Positions 27,448 to 35,220 of a DNA stretch of 37,439 nt are shown here, piece by piece. The stretch comes from Colwellia sp. (GTDB taxonomy: Bacteria; Pseudomonadota; Gammaproteobacteria; Enterobacterales; Alteromonadaceae). The notes under the pieces were generated by a model. That model was not told the DNA's origin and searched no databases. It saw only the letters and a program-made list of their open reading frames with translations. How positions within the stretch are numbered: the stretch's first letter is position 1; every line of letters begins with the position of its first letter. The stretch is taken from positions 1 through 37,439 of the forward strand of contig NZ_JABSOV010000026.1 in the NCBI RefSeq assembly GCF_013215345.1. The letters are read 5' to 3'. Made by a program: the position numbers and the translations under genes.

Positions 27448-27715
27448 ATATACTCAAACAACCTCAAGATGCAGGATTCAGCTGGAATTAACAACGTCTT
27501 TAGGCAAGACATTGATTGAAGAGAATGGTTATTCCCTTCTCGAAATCAATAACGATGGGTAAAACGTTTTTAAACCAGCCCTACGGGGACGTATGAGCAA
27601 ATCATATTCATCGTTGCGTATGTAATTAAGGGAATAACCCTTAATAAAATACGCGCCTTGATTATGAATCGCTCAGCCGTCCTGAAACGAGCATCTTGAA
27701 GTAGCTTGAGTATAT
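27448..27715 (+). repeat. 268-bp MITE-like repeat, copy 2, inside the gsp operon
   Basis: Terminal inverted repeats of 25 nt occupy 27448-27472 and 27691-27715 with three mismatches (shared core TCAAGATGC). The interior is homologous, in the opposite orientation, to the copy at 16029-16296, including the identical 19-mer CATTGATTGAAGAGAATGG at 27510-27528. It has no significant reading frame. It explains almost the whole 326-bp gspE-gspF gap, which in a tight secretion operon would otherwise be short. The interior contains smaller complementary segments (AAGGGAATAACCCTT, near 27631) that could fold in RNA. Confidence 0.9.
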
Positions 27716-27736
27716 GACTCATATACTCCATATAAT
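27706..27736 (+). promoter_or_regulatory. Candidate promoter for gspF-N at the repeat edge
   Basis: A perfect TATAAT (27731-27736) lies 34 nt before the gspF ATG. A TTGAGT at 27706-27711, inside the right terminal repeat, sits 19 nt upstream as a possible weak -35 box. The spacing is longer than the 17-nt optimum, and AT-rich DNA gives chance matches, so this is suggestive only. Confidence 0.35.
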
Positions 27737-27770
27737 TGAAATAACTAAATATAAGTATGCATGATAACTA

Positions 27771-29012
27771 ATGGCAGCATTTGAATACCAAGCGGTAGAT
27801 AGTCGCGGTAAAACTAAAAAAGGCGTTATCGAAGGTGATACGCCAAGGCAAGTGCGTGGCTTATTACGTGAGCAAGGCTTGATGCCAACGGTTGTTACCG
27901 CAACTTTAGCCAAGCGTAAGGCGGCCAATGAGAAAACTGGCTTCAGCGCAAGTTTCGGTCAAAGTGCCGGTGCTAAGGTTTCGGCGTCTGAATTGGCTTT
28001 GATCACTCGTCAACTAGCTACGTTAGTAGAATCTGGCTTACCGTTAGAAGAAGCTTTGCTGGCGGTTGGCGAGCAATGTGAAAAAAATCGCATTAAAAGT
28101 ATGATCATGGGTGTGCGTACCAAAGTTACCGAAGGCTACGGTTTATCGGAAAGTATGGCAGAATACCCTAAGGTATTTAATCGCCTGTATAGGGCTATGG
28201 TTGCTGCGGGTGAAAAGTCAGGACATCTTGATAAAGTACTTAATCGCTTAGCGGATTATACTGAGCAGCGCCAACAGATGCGTTCACAACTTATCCAAGC
28301 ACTGGTTTATCCCATAATTATGACCGTTGTTGCTGTCGGCGTTATTACCATTTTATTAACGGCGGTAGTGCCCAAAATCGTCGGTCAGTTTGAGCATATG
28401 GGCGAGAACCTACCTGGTACTACGCAGTTTTTGATTGCCAGTAGTGATTTCCTGCGTGATTATGGTTTCGTACTCGTGATCCTAGTTGCGGCACTAATGT
28501 TACTTTTTTCACAGTTGATGAAAAAGCCAGATTTTGAAATGGCTTTTCATAAGTATTTGTTGCGTATACCTGGCGTTGGTAAAGTAGTTCGCGGTATCAA
28601 TACTGCACGTTTTGCCCGTACTTTAAGTATTTTAACTGCCAGTGCGGTGCCCTTACTGGAAAGTATGCGTATTTCCGGTCAAGTACTCGATAATTTATTT
28701 ATTAAACAGCAGGTGAAACTCTCTACCGATAAAGTACGCGAAGGAGCAAGTTTACGGGTGTCATTGGAGCAAACTAAATTGTTCCCTCCGATGATGTTAC
28801 ATATGATTGCCAGTGGCGAAAAAAGTGGCAAGTTGGAACATATGTTAGGTCGCGCTGCGGATAACCAAGATAGAGAATTTGAAGCCTTGGTTAGTATCTC
28901 ATTAAAAGCATTTGAACCGGCACTTATGGTAGCTATGGCCGGAGTAGTCCTCTTTATTGTTATGGCCATATTAGAACCAATTTTACAACTGAATAGCCTA
29001 GTGGGTGGCTAG
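27771..29012 (+). CDS. gspF: Type II secretion inner-membrane platform protein GspF
   Basis: A 413-residue polytopic protein. It starts MAAFEYQAVDSRGKTKKGVI, the standard GspF N terminus, and has two homologous cytoplasmic domains (LITRQLATLVESGLPLEEAL and the FARTLSILTASAVPLLESM repeat). Transmembrane helices lie around 180-205, 225-250 and 380-405; the C terminus ends with IVMAILEPILQLNSLVGG. GspF couples the GspE ATPase to pseudopilin assembly. No strong ribosome-binding site is visible. The gene follows the 268-bp repeat, so its expression depends on read-through or on a promoter at the repeat edge. Confidence 0.96.
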   Translation: MAAFEYQAVDSRGKTKKGVIEGDTPRQVRGLLREQGLMPTVVTATLAKRKAANEKTGFSASFGQSAGAKVSASELALITRQLATLVESGLPLEEALLAVGEQCEKNRIKSMIMGVRTKVTEGYGLSESMAEYPKVFNRLYRAMVAAGEKSGHLDKVLNRLADYTEQRQQMRSQLIQALVYPIIMTVVAVGVITILLTAVVPKIVGQFEHMGENLPGTTQFLIASSDFLRDYGFVLVILVAALMLLFSQLMKKPDFEMAFHKYLLRIPGVGKVVRGINTARFARTLSILTASAVPLLESMRISGQVLDNLFIKQQVKLSTDKVREGASLRVSLEQTKLFPPMMLHMIASGEKSGKLEHMLGRAADNQDREFEALVSISLKAFEPALMVAMAGVVLFIVMAILEPILQLNSLVGG

Positions 29013-29079
29013 GGCATTATTTGCCCTATGGACCTTGTAAATGCAATGTAATTAATTTATCAGACGTTAGGAAAGTAAT

Positions 29080-29511
29080 ATGAATATGAAAAAAGCACAA
29101 GGTTTCACCTTATTAGAAGTGATGGTGGTTATCGTCATTCTAGGTATTCTCGCCAGTATGGTAGTACCTAACTTAATGGGCAGCCAAGAGCGCGCCAATA
29201 TGCAAAAAGCGGTATCAGATGTTACTGCTTTAGAAACGTCATTAAGTTTATATAAAATGGATAACTATGACTATCCAACTACAGAGCAAGGTTTAGAAGC
29301 ACTTGTTGAGCAAAGCGATATTGAACCAGAGCCACGTCGCTTCCCTGAAGATGGCTATATTAAACGTTTACCAAAAGATCCTTGGGGTAATGAGTATGTT
29401 TTATTGAATCCAGGCGAGCAGGGTAAAATGGATGTGTTTTCAGTGGGTCCAGACGGTGAAGCTGGCACAGAAGATGACATAGGCAACTGGAATTTGGGCG
29501 ACTTTCAGTAA
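29080..29511 (+). CDS. gspG: Major pseudopilin GspG
   Basis: A 143-residue pseudopilin. The prepilin peptidase site is Gly8/Phe9 (AQG/FTLLEVMVVIVILGILAS) with Glu13 at position +5 of the mature protein, needed for assembly. The C-terminal part has YPTTEQGLEALV, PWGNEYVLLNPG and a calcium-binding Asp-rich loop (SVGPDGEAGTEDDIGNW), all typical of GspG. Polymers of GspG form the periplasmic pseudopilus that pushes substrates through GspD. An AGGAAAG ribosome-binding site precedes the ATG. The stop abuts a hairpin repeat that fills the gap to gspH. Confidence 0.97.
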   Translation: MNMKKAQGFTLLEVMVVIVILGILASMVVPNLMGSQERANMQKAVSDVTALETSLSLYKMDNYDYPTTEQGLEALVEQSDIEPEPRRFPEDGYIKRLPKDPWGNEYVLLNPGEQGKMDVFSVGPDGEAGTEDDIGNWNLGDFQ

Positions 29512-29617
29512 TTTCGTCTAATAAACGCTTACTCATCGTTGCAAAAATACTCGTTTAGTAAACTAAACGTCATATTTAACGCCTTGATTAAGCGCCTTTT
29601 AGCCAGAAATTCACTTT
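29509..29617. repeat. Hairpin-bearing repeat-like segment between gspG and gspH
   Basis: The 150-bp gspG-gspH gap is unusually long for this operon. It contains a hairpin (CGTTTAG at 29552-29558 with CTAAACG at 29563-29569, 4-nt loop) with weakly complementary outer ends (TAATTTCGTCTAATAAACGC versus the complement of 29591-29612). It shares the flanking words TCATCGTTGC and CGCCTTGATTA with the interior of the 268-bp element at 27448, suggesting a related module. Only one copy of this form is in the window. Confidence 0.5.
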
Positions 29618-29661
29618 AACAGCACTATGACGGAAGACACTGCCAACCCTACTATTTTATT

Positions 29662-30294
29662 ATGAAATTTAAACATTCAAATTCATCATACTCAGCAGAG
29701 AAACAACATGGCTTTACCTTAATTGAGGTGATGGTCGTTATTGTGCTGATTGGTCTTATGGCCAGTTTGGTGCAATTTAACATTTCCGGTAATAATCCTG
29801 CTGATAAGTTAAAGCATGAAAGTGCCCGCTTTGCCGCTATTTTTGAAGTGGCAGCAGATTACGGCATGTTAAATAATGTTGAATTGGGTTTAATTGTTAA
29901 AAAAGATAGTTATCAATTTGTTGGTTATGACGGAACTCAGTGGACTGAGATCCCTGATCAAGACTGGCAAGCCCATGTCACCATGTCTGAAGAAATAGAA
30001 TTAAGCTTAGAACTTGATGATCTGCCCATAGATGAACCTTTGCTTTTTGACGCCGACACTTTTAAAGAAAAAGATGAAGACGACTTCACCTTAATGTCAA
30101 AAGAAGAGCGAGAAAAGAAAATAATACCACAAGTATACATTCTCTCCGGCGGCGATCTCACGCCATTTAGTGTCACTTTTCGCTTAAATGAAGACTTAGC
30201 CTTTATCGAAGGCGTGGAAGATTTAGCTTATCGCGTTACGGGCATTTACAGCATTCCGTTAACTATTGAGGGGCCAGTTCTCGATGATCAATAA
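29662..30294 (+). CDS. gspH: Minor pseudopilin GspH
   Basis: A 210-residue minor pseudopilin. The leader is longer than usual, with processing at Gly17/Phe18 (QHG/FTLIEVMVVIVLIGLMAS) and Glu22 at mature position +5. The rest is acidic and hydrophilic, with a central segment very rich in Asp, Glu and Lys (about 128-152). GspH sits near the base of the tip complex with I, J and K. The 3' end overlaps the likely gspI start (30284) by 11 nt, so translation is coupled. The position between gspG and gspI supports the call more than sequence conservation does. Confidence 0.9.
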   Translation: MKFKHSNSSYSAEKQHGFTLIEVMVVIVLIGLMASLVQFNISGNNPADKLKHESARFAAIFEVAADYGMLNNVELGLIVKKDSYQFVGYDGTQWTEIPDQDWQAHVTMSEEIELSLELDDLPIDEPLLFDADTFKEKDEDDFTLMSKEEREKKIIPQVYILSGGDLTPFSVTFRLNEDLAFIEGVEDLAYRVTGIYSIPLTIEGPVLDDQ

Positions 30295-30682
30295 AGTTAC
30301 TCTCGCTATAAAAGCTAAACAAACTGGCTTTACCCTCCTTGAAGTGATGTTAGCTATGGCAGTTTTTGCTATTGCCGGTGTCGCCTTGTTGGGTGTCGCT
30401 GATAATAACTACCGCCATATTAGTCATTTAGAAGAGCAGATGTTCGCTAACTGGGTTGCTTCAAACCAATTAGTCGCAGTAAGTTTAGATAAAACTTGGC
30501 CACCGAAAAATAACCGTAAAGGTAAAGTCGAAATGGCAGGCAGAACCTGGTACTGGCAACAAAAGGTTATTAAAACTGATAATAAAGAATTGCGCTCCAT
30601 CATAATGGAAGTGCGTTTAAATGAAGATGATGAACTAGTCACTGCTAGCTTGATGGCTTTCTTAGCTCAGGATAAGCCCTGA
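30284..30682 (+). CDS. gspI: Minor pseudopilin GspI
   Basis: A 132-residue minor pseudopilin with leader MINKVTLAIKAKQTG, processing at Gly15/Phe16 (TG/FTLLEVMLAMAVFAIAG) and Glu20 at mature +5. Further family residues are HLEEQMFANWVASNQL and GRTWYWQQKV. GspI forms the tip complex with J and K. The ATG at 30284 has GAGGGG about 10 nt upstream and is preferred over a TTG at 30266 in the same frame. The TGA overlaps the gspJ ATG by one base (TGATGA). Confidence 0.93.
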   Translation: MINKVTLAIKAKQTGFTLLEVMLAMAVFAIAGVALLGVADNNYRHISHLEEQMFANWVASNQLVAVSLDKTWPPKNNRKGKVEMAGRTWYWQQKVIKTDNKELRSIIMEVRLNEDDELVTASLMAFLAQDKP

Positions 30683-31341
30683 TGAGAGTAATAGTTAATA
30701 AAGCTCAACTAATAGCTAGAGCTGAACAGCAAGGCTTCACCTTACTGGAAGTGCTGATCGCCATTGCCATATTTTCGGTAGTCAGTTTAGCCAGCTTTAC
30801 CATTTTTGATACTGTCTTACGTGGTGATGAAAATTCAAAAATACGCAGTGATAGGCAAAATGAATTACAACGGGCATTTTTGTTAATGGATCGAGATTTT
30901 ACCCAAATTGCCAAGCGCAGTATGAGGGTAAATGGTGAAGCACCAAGTAATAGCTTTTTACAAACATCTGACGATAGCTTTTTAGCCGATGAGCAGGCCA
31001 TCGCCTTTGTTAGAAATGGCTGGACTAATCCTGGTTTATTATTGCCGCGCAGTGATATGCAAAGAGTCGCTTATCGAGTCGTTGATGAAACCCTACAGCG
31101 CTTACATTATAATTTTGTTGATGCTGTGGTTGGTCAAGAGCCAAAAATTAGGCCATTAATAAGCCAAGTGACTAATTTAACCTTTGAGTTTTATGATGGT
31201 AGTAAATGGCAGGACAAATGGTCTGGCAGCACCTTGCCGCAAGCGATTGCCATTGAAATTGAAACTGAAGATTATGGTTTTATCCGTCGCCAGTTTTTAG
31301 TTGCTGGTGATCTCGCTGCTGATGAACAGAGTAAAAACTAG
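30682..31341 (+). CDS. gspJ: Minor pseudopilin GspJ
   Basis: A 219-residue minor pseudopilin with processing at Gly18/Phe19 (QQG/FTLLEVLIAIAIFSVVS) and Glu23 at mature +5. Family segments include RQNELQRAFLLMDRDFTQI and YRVVDETLQRLHY. It joins GspI and GspK in the pseudopilus tip. It is coupled to gspI by a TGATGA overlap and is 3 nt upstream of gspK. Confidence 0.94.
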   Translation: MRVIVNKAQLIARAEQQGFTLLEVLIAIAIFSVVSLASFTIFDTVLRGDENSKIRSDRQNELQRAFLLMDRDFTQIAKRSMRVNGEAPSNSFLQTSDDSFLADEQAIAFVRNGWTNPGLLLPRSDMQRVAYRVVDETLQRLHYNFVDAVVGQEPKIRPLISQVTNLTFEFYDGSKWQDKWSGSTLPQAIAIEIETEDYGFIRRQFLVAGDLAADEQSKN

Positions 31342-31344
31342 CTT

Positions 31345-32448
31345 ATGACTATTAAATCGTCATTATCCAGCCTAGCAATAACACGTCAGCGTGGTGTCGC
31401 TTTAATTACCGTGATGCTTATTGTTGCCTTATGTTCAATTATTGCCGCGCAAATGACCACCAGATTACAAACACAAATGCAGCGCAGCACTAATATCAGT
31501 TATAATCAGCAAGCTTACTGGTATGCTTTAGGCGCTGAGGCTTTTACCAAACGAGTGCTTATTAAAGCCTTTAAAGATGAACCTAAAGTTACCCATCTGG
31601 AACAAATTTGGGCGCAAGAGACAACTACTTATCCAGTTGATTTTGGCGAAATAAGTGGTGAAATAACTGATTTACAAAGTTGTTTAAATCTTAACGCTTT
31701 ACACCCAAAAGCAAAGACTAAGGATGAGTCTGCTCATAGTGGCTCTGATAAGTCTCCGGGCACATCAAAAACGGGGGGCAAAGCGGATCCTCCAAAACCA
31801 GCAAGTAAATCAGGTAGTGCCAAACAGTTACCGGCAGCAACAGTCCTCGAAGGGCTTATCGTCAATTTAAATATTGAAGGCATCGGTAATTTTGAAGCCG
31901 AAGCTATGGTAAATGCGTTAACAGATTGGCTTGATGACAATGATATGATAACTGGCTCTGGCGGTGCTGAGGATAACGATTATGCTTCTCGTGAATTCCC
32001 TTACCTTGCCGCTAATAGTTATTTAGGCAGTGTTAATGAATTAAGATTAATTGAGCACTTTACCCCCGCGGTTATTTTAGCCTTAAAACCTTATGTGTGT
32101 GTGCTGCCACAAAATAGTCAACATCTAATTAATATCAATACCCTAGATGCTGAAAATCCTGAGTTATTACAAGCCTTACTCGATTCGAGTTTAGAAGATG
32201 CCCAGGAAATACTTAACGCACGGGATAGCTCAGGCTATGAAAATTTAGAAGATTTTTATAAGCTGCCAGAAGTAAGTAAAATTAATATAACAAAGTGGCA
32301 ACAAGCGCAATTTGTCGTTGATAGCGAATATTTTAAATTAAAAGCCAGCGCGCGCTTTAACAATAGCTATTTTGCTATGAGCTCAATAATGAAAGTTAAT
32401 GGCTCTAAACAAATTCAAGTAATTAGTCGTACTATAGGACGTAACTAG
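31345..32448 (+). CDS. gspK: Pseudopilus tip protein GspK
   Basis: A 367-residue atypical pseudopilin. The leader is processed at Gly17/Val18 (QRG/VALITVMLIVALCSIIA), and mature position +5 is Thr, not Glu, as expected for GspK, which caps the pseudopilus. It has DLQSCLNLNAL, a large insert and the C-terminal helix-hairpin region with ITKWQQAQFVVDSEYF. A low-complexity Ser/Lys/Gly/Pro stretch (about residues 122-162) interrupts the domain just after the NLNAL motif and is an unusual linker. The TAG shares its G with the GTG start of gspL. Confidence 0.94.
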   Translation: MTIKSSLSSLAITRQRGVALITVMLIVALCSIIAAQMTTRLQTQMQRSTNISYNQQAYWYALGAEAFTKRVLIKAFKDEPKVTHLEQIWAQETTTYPVDFGEISGEITDLQSCLNLNALHPKAKTKDESAHSGSDKSPGTSKTGGKADPPKPASKSGSAKQLPAATVLEGLIVNLNIEGIGNFEAEAMVNALTDWLDDNDMITGSGGAEDNDYASREFPYLAANSYLGSVNELRLIEHFTPAVILALKPYVCVLPQNSQHLININTLDAENPELLQALLDSSLEDAQEILNARDSSGYENLEDFYKLPEVSKINITKWQQAQFVVDSEYFKLKASARFNNSYFAMSSIMKVNGSKQIQVISRTIGRN

Positions 32449-33779
32449 TGACAGAAACATTATTTATCCGTCTGGGAAGTCAAGCAGACGATACCATTCA
32501 TTGGTTGGTTGTTGCTGAAACTAGCAATGATGAACAGGAAATCATTGCCAGCGGTGAGCTAAAAAATGCTCAGCAATTAGGTGAACTGACCAGTAAAGCC
32601 CAGCAGCGACAGGTGAAAATATTAGTACCTGGCTGTGATGTGTTACAAGTACCGGCAAAATCTTCGCGAGCAATGCGTTTAGCCGCGCCATATATGTTAG
32701 AAGATAGCTTAGCTGAAGACGTAGAGCAGTTGTTTTTTGCTTATGCCGATTTAGCTAAGGATGAGGAGCATAATTGCTTCGCTGCTATTGTTGCTCATAG
32801 TCAGATGCAGCAATGGCTTTCTTGGTTGGCTGATGCAGAGATTAGTACTAAATATATATTGCCTGATGTCTTGGCTATGCCTTTGCAGACAGATGCTTGG
32901 AGCGCTGTTGCCCTTGGTGATAGTGAACAGCAGCAAGTGATTGTTCGTCAAAGTCTTTGGCAGGGTTTTGTCTTAGATGCCAGTGCTTGGCAATTGCAAT
33001 GTCAGGCTTTCGCTACTGAACAAGCAGCCAGTGAAGAAAATGAAGTAGCTCAACAAGCAAGTATCGCCATTGCGGCATTCTCGCCATTGGCTCATAGTGA
33101 GCAGTTGACACTAACCGCTATGCCGGAAGAATTACCGCTGGCGCTGATGGCGAAAAATTACCACGGTAAATTAAGCCGCTTTAATTTATTACAAGGACAG
33201 TACAAGGTTAAAGAAGCGCGCAGTAATGCAGGGCGTCAGTGGTTATGGGTTGCCGGTGTTGCCTTATTTGCCTTGTTACTTAATCTATCATACAAGGGCG
33301 CACAATTATGGCAGTTAAATGCCGAGCAAGATAATGTTCAGCAAAGTATCATTAGCCATTATAAAAAAGCTTTTCCGAAAACGAAAAGAGTGCGTGTTTC
33401 GACTATTAAATCGCAACTAAATAGAGAATTAGCGTTATTGGGCGGAGTAAGTGACCGACAAGGTTTTTTATCTATGCTGGCTAAATTGCAACCTGCCTTT
33501 GCCAAAGTACCAGCCTTACGACCTGAGACGTTAAAGTTTGATGGCAAGCGACAAGAGTTACGTATTCAAGCAACAGCGAAGGATTATCAAGCTTTCGAGC
33601 AGTTTAGTGTTGCCTTAGCTGCAGCCAATTTGAACGTTAAGCAAGGCTCACAAAATAACCAAGGTGATCTGGTGACGGGCTCATTTAGTATTTCTAATAA
33701 AGTAAGTAATAAAAATTCAAGTAAACGTAAAAGTGCAGCAAAACAGCGCAGCAATAAAAACAATAAGGAAACATCATAA
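32448..33779 (+). CDS. gspL: Type II secretion platform protein GspL
   Basis: A 443-residue bitopic protein with an N-terminal actin-like cytoplasmic domain that binds GspE (about 1-235; LVPGCDVLQVPAKSSRAMRL, APYMLEDSLAEDVEQLFFAY), one transmembrane helix (about 264-282, WLWVAGVALFALLLNLSY) and a periplasmic ferredoxin-like domain. The start codon is GTG, overlapping the gspK stop by one base. The C terminus carries an extra Lys/Ser/Asn-rich tail (about 418-443), unusual for the family. The TAA overlaps the gspM ATG by one base. Confidence 0.94.
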   Translation: MTETLFIRLGSQADDTIHWLVVAETSNDEQEIIASGELKNAQQLGELTSKAQQRQVKILVPGCDVLQVPAKSSRAMRLAAPYMLEDSLAEDVEQLFFAYADLAKDEEHNCFAAIVAHSQMQQWLSWLADAEISTKYILPDVLAMPLQTDAWSAVALGDSEQQQVIVRQSLWQGFVLDASAWQLQCQAFATEQAASEENEVAQQASIAIAAFSPLAHSEQLTLTAMPEELPLALMAKNYHGKLSRFNLLQGQYKVKEARSNAGRQWLWVAGVALFALLLNLSYKGAQLWQLNAEQDNVQQSIISHYKKAFPKTKRVRVSTIKSQLNRELALLGGVSDRQGFLSMLAKLQPAFAKVPALRPETLKFDGKRQELRIQATAKDYQAFEQFSVALAAANLNVKQGSQNNQGDLVTGSFSISNKVSNKNSSKRKSAAKQRSNKNNKETS

Positions 33780-34249
33780 TGAAAGCATGGTGGCAGCAAC
33801 TCAACAGCCGGGAGCAACGTCTTGTCGCGGCAATGGCACTTGTTTTTGTGGTTTTTATTTTTTATAGCGCTATTTGGCAGCCGTTAAATAATAGCTTAAG
33901 CCAAGCGAGTAGTAAGTTAGCAAGACAGCAGCAATTATTATCCTGGGTACAAGAAAATACTGTTTTGTATCAACAAGCCAAGCGCTCAGGTGGTAAAGCA
34001 AAACTCAGTGGTAGCATTTCCAGTGTTGCCAACCGTAGTGCAAAAACCTATAAATTAACCATCACCCGCATGCAACCCCAAGGTGATGACTTACAGGTAT
34101 GGATAGACAGCACGCCCTTTACCCAGTTACTGTTTTGGTTAGAGCATTTAGCCAACAATGAAGGTTTGCAAGTTAAAGCTATTGATTTAACTCAAGGTGA
34201 TAGTAGCGGCGAAGTGAAAGTACGTCGGTTGCACCTTACTCGACTTTAA
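33779..34249 (+). CDS. gspM: Type II secretion platform protein GspM
   Basis: A 156-residue bitopic inner-membrane protein with one transmembrane helix near the N terminus (about 16-34, VAAMALVFVVFIFYSAIW) and a periplasmic coiled and ferredoxin-like region, as in GspM, the partner of GspL. The opening MKAWWQQLNSREQRLV is typical. The start overlaps the gspL stop. The last 19 bp of the gene (34231-34249) are repeated with one mismatch just downstream (34252-34270). Confidence 0.92.
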   Translation: MKAWWQQLNSREQRLVAAMALVFVVFIFYSAIWQPLNNSLSQASSKLARQQQLLSWVQENTVLYQQAKRSGGKAKLSGSISSVANRSAKTYKLTITRMQPQGDDLQVWIDSTPFTQLLFWLEHLANNEGLQVKAIDLTQGDSSGEVKVRRLHLTRL

Positions 34250-34270
34250 TAGCACCTTACTCGATTTTAA
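34231..34270 (+). repeat. Tandem 19-bp duplication at the gspM stop
   Basis: GCACCTTACTCGACTTTAA (34231-34249, end of gspM including the stop) recurs as GCACCTTACTCGATTTTAA at 34252-34270 (18 of 19 matching). It looks like a recent small tandem duplication. The remaining gap to gspN (about 100 bp) shows only a weak GCCCAC/GTGGGC hairpin. Confidence 0.85.
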
Positions 34271-34370
34271 GCCCACCTTAGTCAGTCATGATAAAAGTGG
34301 GCAGTTCATGACCCATAGTTCAAGTTCGGCGCTCAAAGCAGCGCAGAGCAATAGCAGATAGAGAAATCAG

Positions 34371-35126
34371 ATGAAAAAGTGGTTTGCTTTTACGGCAATT
34401 TTTTTGAGCAGTTATCTAGCCTTTTTAGTGGCCACCTTGCCACTAGCATTAGTGATAAATACAGTTGAGTTACCCAAACATATAAACGTTGGTACAGTTT
34501 CCGGCTCAATTTGGCAAGGAGAAGTTACTGACGTTACTGTGAATAACAATCAAATTCAGCAAATTAAAAGCCAACTTAGCTTTTGGTCATTGTTAAGTTT
34601 TTCACCAAAATTACAGGTGACTTTTGGTGATGCTATGTTAGCTGGACCTGAGGGAAAATTTACTTTAACTGTTTCCAGTAAAGAGTTGACACTCAATGAT
34701 GTTGAACTTTTTGTCGCTGCTAATGATATTGCTAAACAGTTACCATTACCTATTCCTGTCACCGCACAAGGTAGCGTCGAATTATTCTTTACTGAGTTAA
34801 ACCTTAATATTGCGGGTAAGTTAACGTGTCAGAGCGCACAGGGACACGTTAGTTGGTTACGTTCAGGTGTTGTTGCTTTAAATAACAATATTAAATTAGG
34901 TAATATTTCTGCTGATATGCACTGTGAACAAGGTGATTTAATGGCAAAGATATTGCCGACAAACAACCTAGGCTTGAGTTTTAATGCCCGTTTGTCACTG
35001 GCCCAGCAAAGAGCTTCTGGTCAGGGATACTTAAAACCCGGCGCTAAGTTTCCTGCGCAGTTAAAATCCGCTTTATCATTTCTTGGTCGACCTGATAATC
35101 AAGGGCGTTATCAGTTAAAGTTTTAG
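34371..35126 (+). CDS. gspN: Type II secretion protein GspN
   Basis: A 251-residue protein with one N-terminal transmembrane helix (about 5-28) and a periplasmic beta-rich region. GspN features are LPKHINVGTVSGSIWQGEV, SGSIWQG-type strands and the Gly-rich end SALSFLGRPDNQGRYQLKF. GspN is present in only some type II systems and is often dispensable. It is 121 bp after gspM, with AGAGAAA as ribosome-binding site, and is the last gene of the operon. The stop lies in a short 9-bp-period repeat (TTTTAGCAT, about 35120-35141). Confidence 0.9.
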   Translation: MKKWFAFTAIFLSSYLAFLVATLPLALVINTVELPKHINVGTVSGSIWQGEVTDVTVNNNQIQQIKSQLSFWSLLSFSPKLQVTFGDAMLAGPEGKFTLTVSSKELTLNDVELFVAANDIAKQLPLPIPVTAQGSVELFFTELNLNIAGKLTCQSAQGHVSWLRSGVVALNNNIKLGNISADMHCEQGDLMAKILPTNNLGLSFNARLSLAQQRASGQGYLKPGAKFPAQLKSALSFLGRPDNQGRYQLKF

Positions 35127-35162
35127 CATTTTAGCATTTTAGAATGTTGCTTGGTGCTTTGG

Positions 35163-35201
35163 ATTAGGGGCAATCAATTGGGCTTCCCCCCTGGCCCTAA
35201 T
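35163..35201. terminator. Possible bidirectional hairpin between convergent genes
   Basis: ATTAGGG (35163-35169) and CCCTAAT (35195-35201) are inverted repeats with a 25-nt loop that itself contains GGGG/CCCC runs. It lies between the gspN stop and the end of the convergent desulfhydrase-family gene. There is no T-run, so termination is uncertain. Confidence 0.35.
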
Positions 35202-35220
35202 GAATCAAGCTAGATCTCCA

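Noticed and set aside
30266-30283. TTG start for gspI
   Set aside because: The ATG at 30284 has a GAGGGG ribosome-binding site and gives a leader of usual length.
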